Origin: Bacteroidales bacterium
GTDB taxonomy: Bacteria > Bacteroidota > Bacteroidia > Bacteroidales > Muribaculaceae
Assembly (NCBI GenBank): GCA_910575615.1
Contig: CAJTEX010000013.1
Coordinates: 34,590-98,589, forward strand
Direction: 5' to 3'
DNA length: 64,000 nucleotides
The notes below the pieces were generated by a model. It made no database searches and had not been told where the DNA came from. It saw only the letters and a list, made by a program, of their open reading frames with translations. A program made the translations under genes and the position numbers. Shown in pieces: positions 1 to 8,413 of the stretch. The stretch's first letter is position 1. Each line of letters starts with the position of its first letter.

Positions 1-575
1 AACAGTCCGGCTTTACTCAGCACATCAACCCTGAAAAACATGAAACTGCCTTGATGGTACGGGATATTGAGCGTCGCGCCTGCCGGACGGTCGGCGAGCA
101 GGTAGCGGCGGTTGCGCGGCCCGGAGAGGAATCCAGGGAGGAAGCGTCGGCCGATAAGGTCGAGCGGCGTAGGTAGCAGGCGGCTCGAAAACTGCTCGCT
201 TCCGTCGGGAGATATGATGCGCGGCTGTAGGAGGCCGATGTCGGGGTGGCGGTCCATATATTCCACGATACTTGGCAGGATACCTCGGTCGAAGTACACG
301 TCTGAATTGATGACGAGATGATACGAGGTTCTTTCTTCAATCGAGCGCCGCAGCGCTATGTTATGGGCTGCTCCATATCCTGGATTCTCATGACTATCGA
401 TATACTCCACAATGTCGCCTGCGGGATGTGAGGTGATGAAAGACCGCAGCGAATCGTCCGGAGAGTTGTCAATCACATATACGCGGCAGACGCCGTCTCG
501 GCGGAGTGATTCAAGACATTTGCCCAGCTCGTCATGCGGAGTTCTGTATGTGACAATAGAGGCGGTCAGTTTCAT
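1..575 (-). CDS. Family 2 glycosyltransferase, partial (3' end outside window)
   Basis: The frame is open from an ATG at 575 to the left edge of the window, so only the first 191 codons are seen. The translation begins MKLTASIVTYRT and continues with VIDNSPDDS, NPGYGAAHNIAL and VINSDVYF, the order expected for the nucleotide-sugar binding half of a GT-A fold, rhamnosyltransferase-like family 2 enzyme; the NSDVYF stretch is the DXD-like metal site. Such enzymes transfer a sugar from a nucleotide donor to a surface polysaccharide. It lies 33 bases downstream of another family 2 enzyme on the same strand, so both are probably one glycan-synthesis operon. Donor and acceptor cannot be told from sequence. 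Confidence 0.85.
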   Translation of the reverse strand, partial: MKLTASIVTYRTPHDELGKCLESLRRDGVCRVYVIDNSPDDSLRSFITSHPAGDIVEYIDSHENPGYGAAHNIALRRSIEERTSYHLVINSDVYFDRGILPSIVEYMDRHPDIGLLQPRIISPDGSEQFSSRLLPTPLDLIGRRFLPGFLSGPRNRRYLLADRPAGATLNIPYHQGSFMFFRVDVLSKAGL

Positions 576-608
576 TTGCGAGGGTATGGTTTCGGGGCTG
601 ATGGTTTG

Positions 609-1613
609 TTATCGGTATAGTCTGGATAGGAGTTTAAGAAAAGCCACGCCGCCGAAAGAGGCGAGTGCGCCAAGCTTGTTCTTTATCCTGACCTTTGGGT
701 CTCGTATGGCATCCATACGTCCCTGGCGAATTACATTAAGGCAACGCTGACGAGTTTCGGCTGAGCCTGTGTTCAGGCGCGACATAAGCAAGAATAGATT
801 GAAATGGGCGCTGAAACGCCGGTCTTTGGCGGCTTGTGCAAGATCTGGGTGATATGTCGACATATGTTCCACCATCCTGTCTGTGACATCAAGCACATCC
901 ACCCGGCCAGGACTCCATTGGTGCATGAAGCTCTCCTGGGCCTGACGGTAGAAATATATGGTCGCCGGAAGGTATGCTATGCGTGTGGCTCTTTCATAAA
1001 ACCTGTAAAACGCGTCAAGGTCTTCATATCTTATGCCTTCCCTGAACCTGATATCGTTGCCGAGAAGCTCACGTTCCATCAGCATCCCCCACGGCGAGTT
1101 GAGGATGAGGCTTTGATAGAGAGCCTCTCTCATGGCTGTGACATAATCCATGACAAGAGGCGGTTTTGGGGTGACAGTCTTGGACCTGAAATCCAGGCCC
1201 CGTTCAAAACCGCCCACACAGACCTGGGCGTCTGTCGTCTCAAGGATGTTGACAAGCGACTCCAATGCTTCGGGGTGGAGGCAATCATCAGCGTCGACAA
1301 ATCCGATATACTTTCCGCGCGAAAGGTTGATGCCTGTGTTGCGGGCTTTCGATACTCCGCCATGGCCAGGCTTCACCAGCTTGAAACGATGGTCTGACTT
1401 GCATACGGATTCCGTTATGGCCAACGAGCTGTCTGTCGAGCCGTCATCCACCACTGTAATCTCGAAATCCCCGAAAGTCTGCTCTTGTATGGAGGCGAGG
1501 CATTCGGCCAGGTACTTGCCGGCGTTGAAAACCGGTATGACAAGGCTGACCAGGGGACATCCGTCAGATGCGGCGTGGCTCGTTCCGTGTATGCAAGTGG
1601 AGTTGGATCCCAT
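609..1613 (-). CDS. Family 2 glycosyltransferase
   Basis: 334 residues. After a short leader the GT-A fold starts with VSLVIPVFNAGKYL (about residue 22), then TVVDDGSTDSS, GGVSKARNTGI and the metal-binding GFVDADD motif, all typical of family 2 inverting glycosyltransferases that build capsule or O-antigen-like glycans. The C-terminal third is more variable, as usual for acceptor specificity. No strong membrane segment is evident, so it should be cytosolic or peripheral. It is transcribed towards the partial glycosyltransferase next to it. The ATG at 1613 is 88 bases from the divergent SDR gene. Function class is secure; the sugar is unknown. Confidence 0.9.
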   Translation of the reverse strand: MGSNSTCIHGTSHAASDGCPLVSLVIPVFNAGKYLAECLASIQEQTFGDFEITVVDDGSTDSSLAITESVCKSDHRFKLVKPGHGGVSKARNTGINLSRGKYIGFVDADDCLHPEALESLVNILETTDAQVCVGGFERGLDFRSKTVTPKPPLVMDYVTAMREALYQSLILNSPWGMLMERELLGNDIRFREGIRYEDLDAFYRFYERATRIAYLPATIYFYRQAQESFMHQWSPGRVDVLDVTDRMVEHMSTYHPDLAQAAKDRRFSAHFNLFLLMSRLNTGSAETRQRCLNVIRQGRMDAIRDPKVRIKNKLGALASFGGVAFLKLLSRLYR

Positions 1614-1656
1614 ATCAAAAAAACGTCTTGGGAAGCCTTTTTATTATCGTATTGGT

Positions 1657-1687
1657 TTTGAAAATCAGAGGGGATGCTGTAAATTTG
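1657..1687 (+). promoter_or_regulatory. Bacteroidetes-type promoter of the SDR gene
   Basis: A -33 TTTG at 1657-1660 is followed, after 19 bases, by TAAATTTG at 1680-1687, an exact match to the TANNTTTG -7 consensus. The start codon of the SDR gene is only 15 bases beyond the -7 box, so the 5' leader must be very short. Confidence 0.7.
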
Positions 1688-1701
1688 CGGTAAACTTATA
1701 A

Positions 1702-2469
1702 TTGATGATGAAAACAATATTCATAACCGGAGGGTCGACAGGTATCGGTGCGGCCTCAGTCAGAAAATTCATAGAGGAGGGCTGGAATGTCGGGTTTATG
1801 GATGTCAACACCGATGAAGCCATGAAATTGGTGGAATCGGTGGGCAATCCTGACCGCCTCCTTTTTGTCGAGGGGAATACATGCAGCCGTGAGGAGATAT
1901 CCCGGGCTGTAAACCAGACCGTGGATAAGTTCGGCCGTCTCGACAGCGTGTTTGCCAATGCCGGAATCCACAGGGCCAACACCCTGCTTGACATTTCCGA
2001 CGAGGAACTCGACCTGATGGTGCAGACAAACATTTACGGCACCGTCAACACTTTGCGTGAGGCTGTCCCCAATATAATCAAGGCGGGCGGAGGCTCGGTT
2101 GTCATCAACGCCTCCGACCAATGGTTTGTCGGCAAGCCCCATAGCTTTGCATACGGAATGACAAAAGGGGCGTTGGGGCAGATTACCCGCAGCCTGTCGA
2201 TTGACCTCGGCGGGTATGGTATAAGGGTCAACGCCATATGCGCCGGGACAATCCACACCCCTCTGGTAGACAACCTTTTTGCCAAATTCTCAAAAATCGA
2301 GGATAAAAGCGTCGAGGATTATTGGCGGGAGGAGAATGCCTTGTATGCCAGAGGACGGGTCGGCACCCCGGAAGAGGTGGCCGAGCTGGTGTTCTTCCTG
2401 GCTTCTGACAAATCCTCGTTCTGCACCGGCGGCCATTATCTTGTCGACGGTGGCCTGGTGGCCAGATGA
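1702..2469 (+). CDS. SDR family NAD(P)-dependent oxidoreductase
   Basis: 255 residues, a normal length for a classical short-chain dehydrogenase/reductase. The N-terminus has the cofactor motif TGGSTGIG, followed by the NAG motif (VFANAGIH), a serine in the VVINASDQW strand and the catalytic YGMTK tetrad element. The C-terminus GGHYLVDGG is the usual last strand. These enzymes oxidise or reduce alcohols and ketones with NAD(P); substrate cannot be predicted. The start is ambiguous among three consecutive in-frame ATGs. A consensus promoter lies just upstream and a strong shared terminator just downstream, so it is probably a single-gene unit. Confidence 0.9.
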   Translation: MMMKTIFITGGSTGIGAASVRKFIEEGWNVGFMDVNTDEAMKLVESVGNPDRLLFVEGNTCSREEISRAVNQTVDKFGRLDSVFANAGIHRANTLLDISDEELDLMVQTNIYGTVNTLREAVPNIIKAGGGSVVINASDQWFVGKPHSFAYGMTKGALGQITRSLSIDLGGYGIRVNAICAGTIHTPLVDNLFAKFSKIEDKSVEDYWREENALYARGRVGTPEEVAELVFFLASDKSSFCTGGHYLVDGGLVAR

Positions 2470-2485
2470 GGTTCGTGACACAGCA

Positions 2486-2526
2486 CAGGTGCGCCCCGGA
2501 AAACTTCACATTCCGGGGCGCACCTG
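2486..2526. terminator. Bidirectional terminator between the SDR gene and dnaJ
   Basis: A perfect 15-bp inverted repeat (2486-2500 and 2512-2526, arms reading CAGGTGCGCCCCGGA and its complement) with an 11-base loop, followed by CGTTTTG on the plus strand. It lies between the convergent stop codons of the SDR gene and dnaJ. Confidence 0.75.
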
Positions 2527-2557
2527 CGTTTTGTGTCAGACCGTTCGCGGCGTGGAG

Positions 2558-3745
2558 TTATTCAAATATGTGTTTCAGCTTGGAGAAAAGACGGTGGGTG
2601 GTCGACGGGTCGGGCTTGATATCCGGTTCGTCGCGCAGAGACTCAAAGGCGGCTTTCTCCTTGTCAGAGAGCTTCTCTGGGATGTAGACCATCACATTCA
2701 CAAGTTCGTCGCCTGCAGCTCCTCCCTGGGGATTGGGCAGCCCCTTGCCGCGCAGGCGAAGCACCTTGCCGGGCTGGGTGCCTGCGGGGATGTTCAGACG
2801 GGCACGGCCGGTGATTGTGGCAACCTCCACCGAGCCGCCGAGGGTCGCGGTGACGATGTCGAGCATCAGGTTGTATATCACATCATTGCCGTCACGTATC
2901 AGTTCGGGATGCTTTATCTCTTCGATGACCACGAGCAGGTCGCCGTTTATGCCGCCTCGTCGGGGCGCGTTGCCTTTCCCTTTAACCGTGAGGGTCATAC
3001 CCTCCGACACTCCGGCTGGGATGTCAAACGACACAAGTTCCTCCTTGCGCTGGATTCCCTCCCCGTTGCAATAGGAGCAGGTCTCGGAAATCACTTTCCC
3101 TTCACCCTCACACTGGGGGCATATGCTGACCGCTTCCTGGGCTCCGAAAAGGCCGTGGACGATCTGGCTGACTGTGCCGGTGCCGTGACAGGTGGGGCAG
3201 GTGTTGAACGCTGTCCCGTCCTTTGCACCTGTGCCGTTGCAATGTTCACATTTCACATAGGTTGGAATCCTCAGTGTCTTGGAGACACCCTTTGAGATTT
3301 CTTCCAGTGTGAGCTTCACCTTGATACGCAGATCCGAGCCACGACGCTGAGGTTTCTGACGACGTGAGCTGCGGCCGCCGGTAGCGCCGCCGAAACCGCC
3401 TCCGCCAAACTCGAAGTGGCCGCCGAAGATGTCGCCAAACTGGGCGAATATGTCTTCCATCGACATGCCTCCGCCATAATAGCCGCCTCCGCCGAAACCG
3501 CCTCCGCCGAAGCCTTGCGGGCCCATCGAGTGGCCGAACTGGTCATATTTCTGGCGCTTGTCGTCGTTGGAAAGCACTTCATATGCCTCTGCCGCCTCCT
3601 TGAACTTCTCCTCGGCGGCTTTGTCGCCCGGGTTCTTGTCAGGGTGGTATTTGATGGCCAGCTTGCGGTAAGCTTTCTTTATCTCGTCTGCTGTGGCGGT
3701 CTTGGAAACACCAAGCACTTCGTAATAGTCTCTCTTGTTTTCCAT
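2558..3745 (-). CDS. dnaJ: Chaperone protein DnaJ (Hsp40)
   Basis: 395 residues from the ATG at 3745 ([13 protein letters not shown]); a longer in-frame start at 3772 would overlap grpE and adds residues not typical of the family. Domains in order: J domain with the HPD motif that stimulates DnaK ATPase, a glycine-rich linker (many GGG/GGF), a zinc domain with four CxxCxGxG repeats ([32 protein letters not shown]), and the C-terminal substrate-binding domain. It delivers unfolded clients to DnaK in the cytosol. It follows grpE by 13 bases, so the two co-chaperones are co-transcribed. Confidence 0.97.
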   Translation of the reverse strand: MENKRDYYEVLGVSKTATADEIKKAYRKLAIKYHPDKNPGDKAAEEKFKEAAEAYEVLSNDDKRQKYDQFGHSMGPQGFGGGGFGGGGYYGGGMSMEDIFAQFGDIFGGHFEFGGGGFGGATGGRSSRRQKPQRRGSDLRIKVKLTLEEISKGVSKTLRIPTYVKCEHCNGTGAKDGTAFNTCPTCHGTGTVSQIVHGLFGAQEAVSICPQCEGEGKVISETCSYCNGEGIQRKEELVSFDIPAGVSEGMTLTVKGKGNAPRRGGINGDLLVVIEEIKHPELIRDGNDVIYNLMLDIVTATLGGSVEVATITGRARLNIPAGTQPGKVLRLRGKGLPNPQGGAAGDELVNVMVYIPEKLSDKEKAAFESLRDEPDIKPDPSTTHRLFSKLKHIFE

Positions 3746-3758
3746 ATCATCCCCGGGC

Positions 3759-4385
3759 TTACTGGGCCACAACCACTTTGGCGTGGCGCAGCACCTTGTC
3801 GTTTAGTGTGTATCCTTTCTGAACGGTGTCTTTGACTTTGCCCGCAGTGGTGTCAGCGTCGGCTGGCACCATTGCCACAGCCTCATGGAGGTCGGGGTCA
3901 AAGTCAGCCCCGGTGGACTCCATCGCTTTCACTCCGTTGTCCCCGAGGTATTTAACCAGCTTGTTGTAGATAAGGGCCATGCCCTCCTTTACAGCTTCCG
4001 CGTCAGAAGAGTCTTTTATGGCATCAAGGCCGCGCTCAAAATCGTCAACGATTGGCAGAATACCCTGAAGGGCTTTCTCCGACGCGTTTTTGATGAGCTC
4101 CGAACGTTCACGCAATGTCCGTTTGCGGAAATTGTCGAATTCCGCCATCAGGAACATATATTCTTTCTTCTCCTTGGCAACCTCTTCCTCCTTTGTCTGC
4201 AGCAGGGCGCGCAGCGACTCCAGCTCGGAAGTCTCTTCTGCTACTTCTGCCATACCATCCTCTTCGGGGTCGACATCCACAGCTTCAACATCTGGATTTT
4301 CGAGATGCAGCTCCTCGGCGGGAGTCTCCTGGGTGGGTGTGTCGTTATGCTGGTTGTCTGTGAAGTCTTTTGAATTACGTTTCAT
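3759..4385 (-). CDS. grpE: Nucleotide exchange factor GrpE
   Basis: 208 residues. The first 60 are acidic and of low complexity, then comes a long coiled coil ([15 protein letters not shown] onward) with the FDNFRKRT motif, and the C-terminal beta-wing domain ([26 protein letters not shown]). GrpE dimers exchange ADP for ATP on DnaK. It is the first gene of a grpE-dnaJ pair; dnaK is not in the window. The upstream AT-rich stretch (4386-4440) has a loose match to a -7 box but no clear heat-shock element. Confidence 0.96.
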   Translation of the reverse strand: MKRNSKDFTDNQHNDTPTQETPAEELHLENPDVEAVDVDPEEDGMAEVAEETSELESLRALLQTKEEEVAKEKKEYMFLMAEFDNFRKRTLRERSELIKNASEKALQGILPIVDDFERGLDAIKDSSDAEAVKEGMALIYNKLVKYLGDNGVKAMESTGADFDPDLHEAVAMVPADADTTAGKVKDTVQKGYTLNDKVLRHAKVVVAQ

Positions 4386-4460
4386 ATATAATATATAGGT
4401 ATTGTCGTTTCTTGTGATTACAGCAAAAACTTTGCCAAAATGCGATGACCGTGGCTGCCG

Positions 4461-5288
4461 TCAGGTCAATTCTCTAAGAAGATAACAACAATCATCACCG
4501 AAGGGTTTAACCTCAGGGAGTTGGGGCTTGCCTTGGAAAAGACCGAACACGGCCGAACCGCTTCCTGACATGGAGGCATATAGCGCGCCAGCATCAATCA
4601 ACTGATGCTTGATTTCCGCGATACGGGGATGGCGGGCAAACACAGACTCCTCGAAATCATTTACCAGCTGTCCTTGCCATTGTGTGACTGGGAGACGCAG
4701 GATGTCGACCAGGGGCCTGGCGGGTGCTTTGGGTGTCAATCCGGCGTATGCCTCGCGGGTTGGAACCGAGACATCAGGTTTCACAATCACAATCCACAGT
4801 CCTGACGGGAGGTTAAGTTCTATCGGTTGGAGTTCAGTGCCGGTGCCGGTGCATAACATCGGCTGGTCATATATGAAAAACGGGCAGTCGGCTCCGATTT
4901 CGGCAGCCATTGTGGCCAGCTCCTCGTCTGACGCGCCGACTCCAAACATCTCGTTGAGGGCTCTAAGCGTGTATGCGGCATTTGCCGAGCCTCCTCCGAG
5001 CCCGGCCCCGTCGGGGGTCTGCTTGTCGAGATACATCGCCACTGGGGGAATGTCATGGTGTCGTCTCATCCTGACAAGCGCCTTGTAGACCAGGTTTTTC
5101 TCCATAGGGCAGTCCACACCTTTCCCGGAGCAATGCAATGAGTCTTTGCCTTCGGGGGCCACGACAATCTCAAGAATGTCGTGGGAGGGAACCGGCATCA
5201 TCACGGTCTCTATATTATGGTAGCCGTCGGGCCTTTTTGACAAGACATTAAGCCCGAGGTTTATCTTTGCATCGGGAAATTTAAGCAT
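4461..5288 (-). CDS. ispE: 4-diphosphocytidyl-2-C-methyl-D-erythritol kinase
   Basis: 275 residues from the ATG at 5288 (MLKFPDAKINLGLNVL). An in-frame start at 5393 is unlikely because the promoter -7 box lies inside that extension and the family normally begins near the PAKINL motif. GHMP kinase signatures are visible: AKINLGLNVL with RPDGYH at the N-terminus and the glycine-rich phosphate loop GAGLGGGSANAA. The enzyme phosphorylates CDP-methylerythritol in the MEP isoprenoid pathway. The C-terminal motif SGSGSAVFG is also typical. It stands alone, divergent from the signal-peptide protein at 5515. Confidence 0.95.
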   Translation of the reverse strand: MLKFPDAKINLGLNVLSKRPDGYHNIETVMMPVPSHDILEIVVAPEGKDSLHCSGKGVDCPMEKNLVYKALVRMRRHHDIPPVAMYLDKQTPDGAGLGGGSANAAYTLRALNEMFGVGASDEELATMAAEIGADCPFFIYDQPMLCTGTGTELQPIELNLPSGLWIVIVKPDVSVPTREAYAGLTPKAPARPLVDILRLPVTQWQGQLVNDFEESVFARHPRIAEIKHQLIDAGALYASMSGSGSAVFGLFQGKPQLPEVKPFGDDCCYLLRELT

Positions 5289-5361
5289 TGTTTTGGTTGT
5301 TAATAAGTTGTGTCGGCTGATGAGGGCGTTTGGCCGGTATTTCAGCCGCCTTTCCACAGTG

Positions 5362-5394
5362 CAAAGGTAGAAAGAATCAAGGGTAATATCCAAT
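5362..5394 (-). promoter_or_regulatory. Probable ispE promoter
   Basis: On the minus strand TACCTTTG (5369-5362) matches TANNTTTG, with ATTG at 5394-5391 as a near -33 element at 21 bases. It supports the ispE start at 5288 rather than 5393. Confidence 0.5.
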
Positions 5395-5514
5395 TTTTTT
5401 TGTTATTTTGCAACCTGCCCTCAGGTTTTGCCGTCTAACACAATGAAAGCCCCTCACAACAGGGGCTGGCGGCCGAAGGCTGTCAACAATAAATCATGTA
5501 AATTATCGTCCATT

Positions 5515-6507
5515 ATGAAAAAAATATCCGCTCTCATCCTCGCTGCCGCTCTGGCCTGCTCGTCAGCTGTGGCACAAAAGCAGAAGACAGTTGCTGCCGA
5601 CACTGTCGGTAATTCCGCGATTGTCGTGGAGGCTGTCGACTCAGTGGTATCCGTTGCCACGGCCGAATCTGAATATCTTGTCGACGGGCAACCGCTTCAG
5701 ACCCCGGTGGTCAGTGTCAAGAATGGCAAATGGTCGCTCGATTATGATGGTTCAGATTACATAATCTCAGACCTTGTCGAAGATTCGCGGTTCACCGACA
5801 GATTCCGCGACCTGGAAGACTTCGACGCAGACACGATGATTCTTAAAGACAATATGGGCATGGCCACGGCGATAGTGGCTATCATATTCGGAGTGCCCTG
5901 TCTGACCATCATTGTCGGGCTGATTGTCATCCTCGCTTTTGCGTTGAAACGTAATCGCGGTCGAAATGAGTTGATAAACAATGCCATTGACCGGAATTAC
6001 CAGTTGCCCGACGCTTTTTATCTCGGACAGAAGAACCAGGCGACACCCTCGGGCCCGGTGAGAGACTCACGTAAATTCTATTCCGCCACCACTCTTATAG
6101 CCACCGGACTGTCGCTCGTGATATTCGCCATATACGCCGATGCCTCATTCTTTGTGCTTGCCGGAGGAATCCCCTTGCTTATCGGTGTCGGACAGCTCAT
6201 AGGTTATTTCTGCGTCCCTACCTCACCGCGCAATGACCAGCATCCCCCTTATGGTGGCAACCAGCCCTACTACGGTCATTGTCAAAGTCAGCGTCCCTGG
6301 CAACCCGCGCCGGGGAAATATCATGGTGCGCCTCAGCAGCAACCCTGCAACCCTTCTGCCGGACAGCCTGCGGCCACGCCTCCATACTCCCAGATGCCTG
6401 ACGCTCCTTCTCCTGCCTCTCAGCCGGTGTCTCCCCAAGAGCCTCAGTATCCTGAATATCCGGCTCCTCAGGATGGCCGTCAGACCCCTCCGCCCTACAA
6501 TCCCTGA
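5515..6507 (+). CDS. Signal-peptide membrane protein with two hydrophobic regions and a Pro/Gln-rich tail
   Basis: 330 residues from the ATG at 5515, chosen because it opens a classic signal peptide (MKKISALILAAALACSSAVAQ) that a start at 5428 would bury. About 90 exported residues follow, then a membrane segment with charged flank (VAIIFGVPCLTIIVGLIVILAFALKRNRGR), a short loop, and a second hydrophobic region (LSLVIFAIYADASFFVLAGG). The last 90 residues are rich in Pro and Gln and look disordered. The arrangement resembles the DUF6249 group of Bacteroidetes envelope proteins, but that is a weak impression. It sits 65 bases before an ECF sigma factor and may belong to the same regulatory unit. 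Confidence 0.75.
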   Translation: MKKISALILAAALACSSAVAQKQKTVAADTVGNSAIVVEAVDSVVSVATAESEYLVDGQPLQTPVVSVKNGKWSLDYDGSDYIISDLVEDSRFTDRFRDLEDFDADTMILKDNMGMATAIVAIIFGVPCLTIIVGLIVILAFALKRNRGRNELINNAIDRNYQLPDAFYLGQKNQATPSGPVRDSRKFYSATTLIATGLSLVIFAIYADASFFVLAGGIPLLIGVGQLIGYFCVPTSPRNDQHPPYGGNQPYYGHCQSQRPWQPAPGKYHGAPQQQPCNPSAGQPAATPPYSQMPDAPSPASQPVSPQEPQYPEYPAPQDGRQTPPPYNP

Positions 6508-6572
6508 CCAGGGCCATATCCAAACAGACTGATACACTAAATAATTTCAAACATAAGTTTCCGTAACGCCCG

Positions 6573-7115
6573 ATGGCAAACCGCCGCCTTGAAGAAATCA
6601 AGCTCCTGGCCCTCTGTATGGCTTCCGACAACCGCGATGCGTTCTCGCGGCTTGTCGAAATCCATCAGCAGGGCCTGAGGCGGTTCCTCCTTAACCTGAC
6701 CAATGGCAATGAGGCTCTGACCGACGACCTCGCCCAGGAGACATTCCTGAAAGCGTGGCTCGCCGTCCGTTCCTTCCACGGGCTTTCGGGATTCAAGACC
6801 TGGCTTTACCGCATCGCCATCAACGAATTTTCCACCTATCGCCGTCAGGCTGCCCGATATGACTTCGCCGGAATGGACGCCGGAGACCTGGTCATAGAGG
6901 ACGCTTCCGCATCGGTCAGGGTGACCGACACCCGGATGGACGTGGCTTCTGTGATGAGGCATCTCCCCGAGAAGGAAAGACTTGTCACCCTGCTGTTTTA
7001 CCTGGAAGAGCTTCCCGTCAAGGAGATAGTAAAAATCACAGGAATGCCTGAAGGCACTGTGAAGTCTCATCTCAGCCGGGCCAGAGGACACCTGTCTAAA
7101 CTCTTGACCCGATGA
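6573..7115 (+). CDS. ECF-type RNA polymerase sigma factor
   Basis: 180 residues. Sigma region 2 is clear (DRNDAFS-like core, LTDDLAQETFLKAWLAV, FKTWLYRIAINEF), and region 4 has the helix-turn-helix LPVKEIVKITGMPEGTVKSHLSRARGHL. There are no regions 1.1 or 3, as expected for group 4 sigma factors, which direct RNA polymerase to stress or envelope regulons. A 117-residue two-helix membrane protein starts 31 bases downstream and is the natural candidate for a cognate anti-sigma factor. Target genes are unknown. Confidence 0.92.
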   Translation: MANRRLEEIKLLALCMASDNRDAFSRLVEIHQQGLRRFLLNLTNGNEALTDDLAQETFLKAWLAVRSFHGLSGFKTWLYRIAINEFSTYRRQAARYDFAGMDAGDLVIEDASASVRVTDTRMDVASVMRHLPEKERLVTLLFYLEELPVKEIVKITGMPEGTVKSHLSRARGHLSKLLTR

Positions 7116-7146
7116 GACTGTTTGAAAACCAGAAAACCGAGTAACA

Positions 7147-7500
7147 ATGAAACCTACCGATAACACTCCCCGATGCCGACAGGCCATAGATGCCGAAATC
7201 TCTGCTCTTCTCGACAAGGAGCTGGCCAAGGCCAACACCAATCCGTGGTTTATCCCCCGCGTGATGAACCGCCTTCCCGAGCAATCCCGCTGGGGACGGG
7301 TGTCTGTGTGGCAATGGGTTTGTTACATCCTTGGAGTCGCCGCCCTGATTGCCGCCGCTGTAATATCGGGCAAATGGCTCATACATACCGAACTGTCATT
7401 GCTGACCCTGACCACTGTGGCTTTCACAAGCCTTATGGCTGTCACCTGCGCCGCCGTGATGATGGTGCCGTCGCTTGTCCGTATCCTCCGCGAACCCTGA
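7147..7500 (+). CDS. Small two-helix membrane protein, putative anti-sigma factor
   Basis: 117 residues. The first 50 are soluble and contain short helical charged stretches (EISALLDKELAKA), followed by two hydrophobic segments (VCYILGVAALIAAAVISG and LLTLTTVAFTSLMAVTCAAVMMV). No zinc-binding HxxxCxxC anti-sigma motif is present. Its position right after an ECF sigma gene, with similar spacing and strand, is the only reason to propose an anti-sigma role; that is inference. It could also simply be a small inner-membrane protein. Confidence 0.7.
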   Translation: MKPTDNTPRCRQAIDAEISALLDKELAKANTNPWFIPRVMNRLPEQSRWGRVSVWQWVCYILGVAALIAAAVISGKWLIHTELSLLTLTTVAFTSLMAVTCAAVMMVPSLVRILREP

Positions 7501-7533
7501 AATAAGGGATATGGCTAAAATCAGATGATTGTA

Positions 7534-7565
7534 TTTGGCTATAAGTGGGGGAATTTGTAATTTTG
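7534..7565 (+). promoter_or_regulatory. Promoter of the hydrolase-MurF-Ddl cluster
   Basis: TTTG at 7534-7537, 20 bases, then TAATTTTG at 7558-7565: both elements and the spacing fit the Bacteroidetes housekeeping consensus. It lies 36 bases before the hydrolase start. Confidence 0.7.
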
Positions 7566-7600
7566 CGTTCGATAAGCGCGATTTATGGCGCGCTTAACCA

Positions 7601-8383
7601 ATGCAAGAAAATATAATGGAAAAGGATATTGAGCTGGATGGCCTTTCGGTCAGGATGGAAGTGACCGGAGAGGGCCGTCCGCTGATTCTGATGCATGGCT
7701 GGGGCTGCGACCATACGACTGTCAGGTCGATTGCCGCCACCGCCGCGCAGACCCATACGGTATATAACATCGATTTCCCCGGCTTCGGCAGTTCGCAGGA
7801 ACCCTCGGAAGTGTGGGGAGTCGAGCGTTACACCCGTATGGTCGAGGAACTTGCCCGAAAGGAAAACCTTGAAAGCCCGGTGCTTGTGGGCCATTCCTTC
7901 GGCGGCCGAGTGGCCATCCTCTACGCGTCGCGCAACAAGGCCGACAAGGTGGTGCTGGTCGACGCAGCCGGCATAAAGCCCAAACGGTCTTTAAAATATT
8001 ACCTGAAAGTATATTCATTCAAGGCCGGGAAGCGGTTCTGGGAACTGCTGCTGGGCAAGGAGAAAGCCGGCGCGAGGATAGACGCGATGAGAGCCAGACA
8101 AGGGTCGAGCGACTACGCCGGAGCCTCCCCGATGATGCGCAGCATACTCTCCAAAGTGGTGAATGAAGACCTTACCGACCGGCTCCCGTTGATTTCTGCG
8201 CCCACATTGCTCATCTGGGGGGAGACCGACACGGCCACCCCGCTTGCCGACGCCAAAAAGATGGCCAAACTGATTCCCGACGCCGGGCTTGTCAGCTTCC
8301 CGGGCTGCGGCCATTACAGCTTCCTTGACAACCCGGTGCAGTTCCGGGCCGTCCTCTCCTCATTCCTCAAAAGCAAATCCTGA
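7601..8383 (+). CDS. Alpha/beta-fold hydrolase
   Basis: 260 residues from ATG 7601; a second in-frame ATG at 7616 is equally possible. The fold is recognisable from the oxyanion motif LMHGWG (residues 31-35), nucleophile elbow GHSFGG (Ser99), the acid strand LLIWGETDTATP and the final histidine GCGHYSF. It lacks a signal peptide, so it acts in the cytosol on an ester, amide or similar substrate that cannot be named. It is 30 bases upstream of a MurF-like ligase and under a good promoter, so it may be co-transcribed with the cell-wall genes that follow. Confidence 0.88.
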   Translation: MQENIMEKDIELDGLSVRMEVTGEGRPLILMHGWGCDHTTVRSIAATAAQTHTVYNIDFPGFGSSQEPSEVWGVERYTRMVEELARKENLESPVLVGHSFGGRVAILYASRNKADKVVLVDAAGIKPKRSLKYYLKVYSFKAGKRFWELLLGKEKAGARIDAMRARQGSSDYAGASPMMRSILSKVVNEDLTDRLPLISAPTLLIWGETDTATPLADAKKMAKLIPDAGLVSFPGCGHYSFLDNPVQFRAVLSSFLKSKS

Positions 8384-8413
8384 CCGCAACGGCCAGACTT
8401 CCCCAAAAAATAG

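Noticed and set aside
2279..3295. Long open plus-strand frame opposite dnaJ
   Set aside because: It is antisense to the complete dnaJ gene; the GC-rich third positions of dnaJ remove stops on the other strand and the translation shows no family features.
3760..3772. dnaJ start at 3772
   Set aside because: It would overlap the end of grpE and add residues absent from DnaJ proteins; the ATG at 3745 directly begins the J domain.
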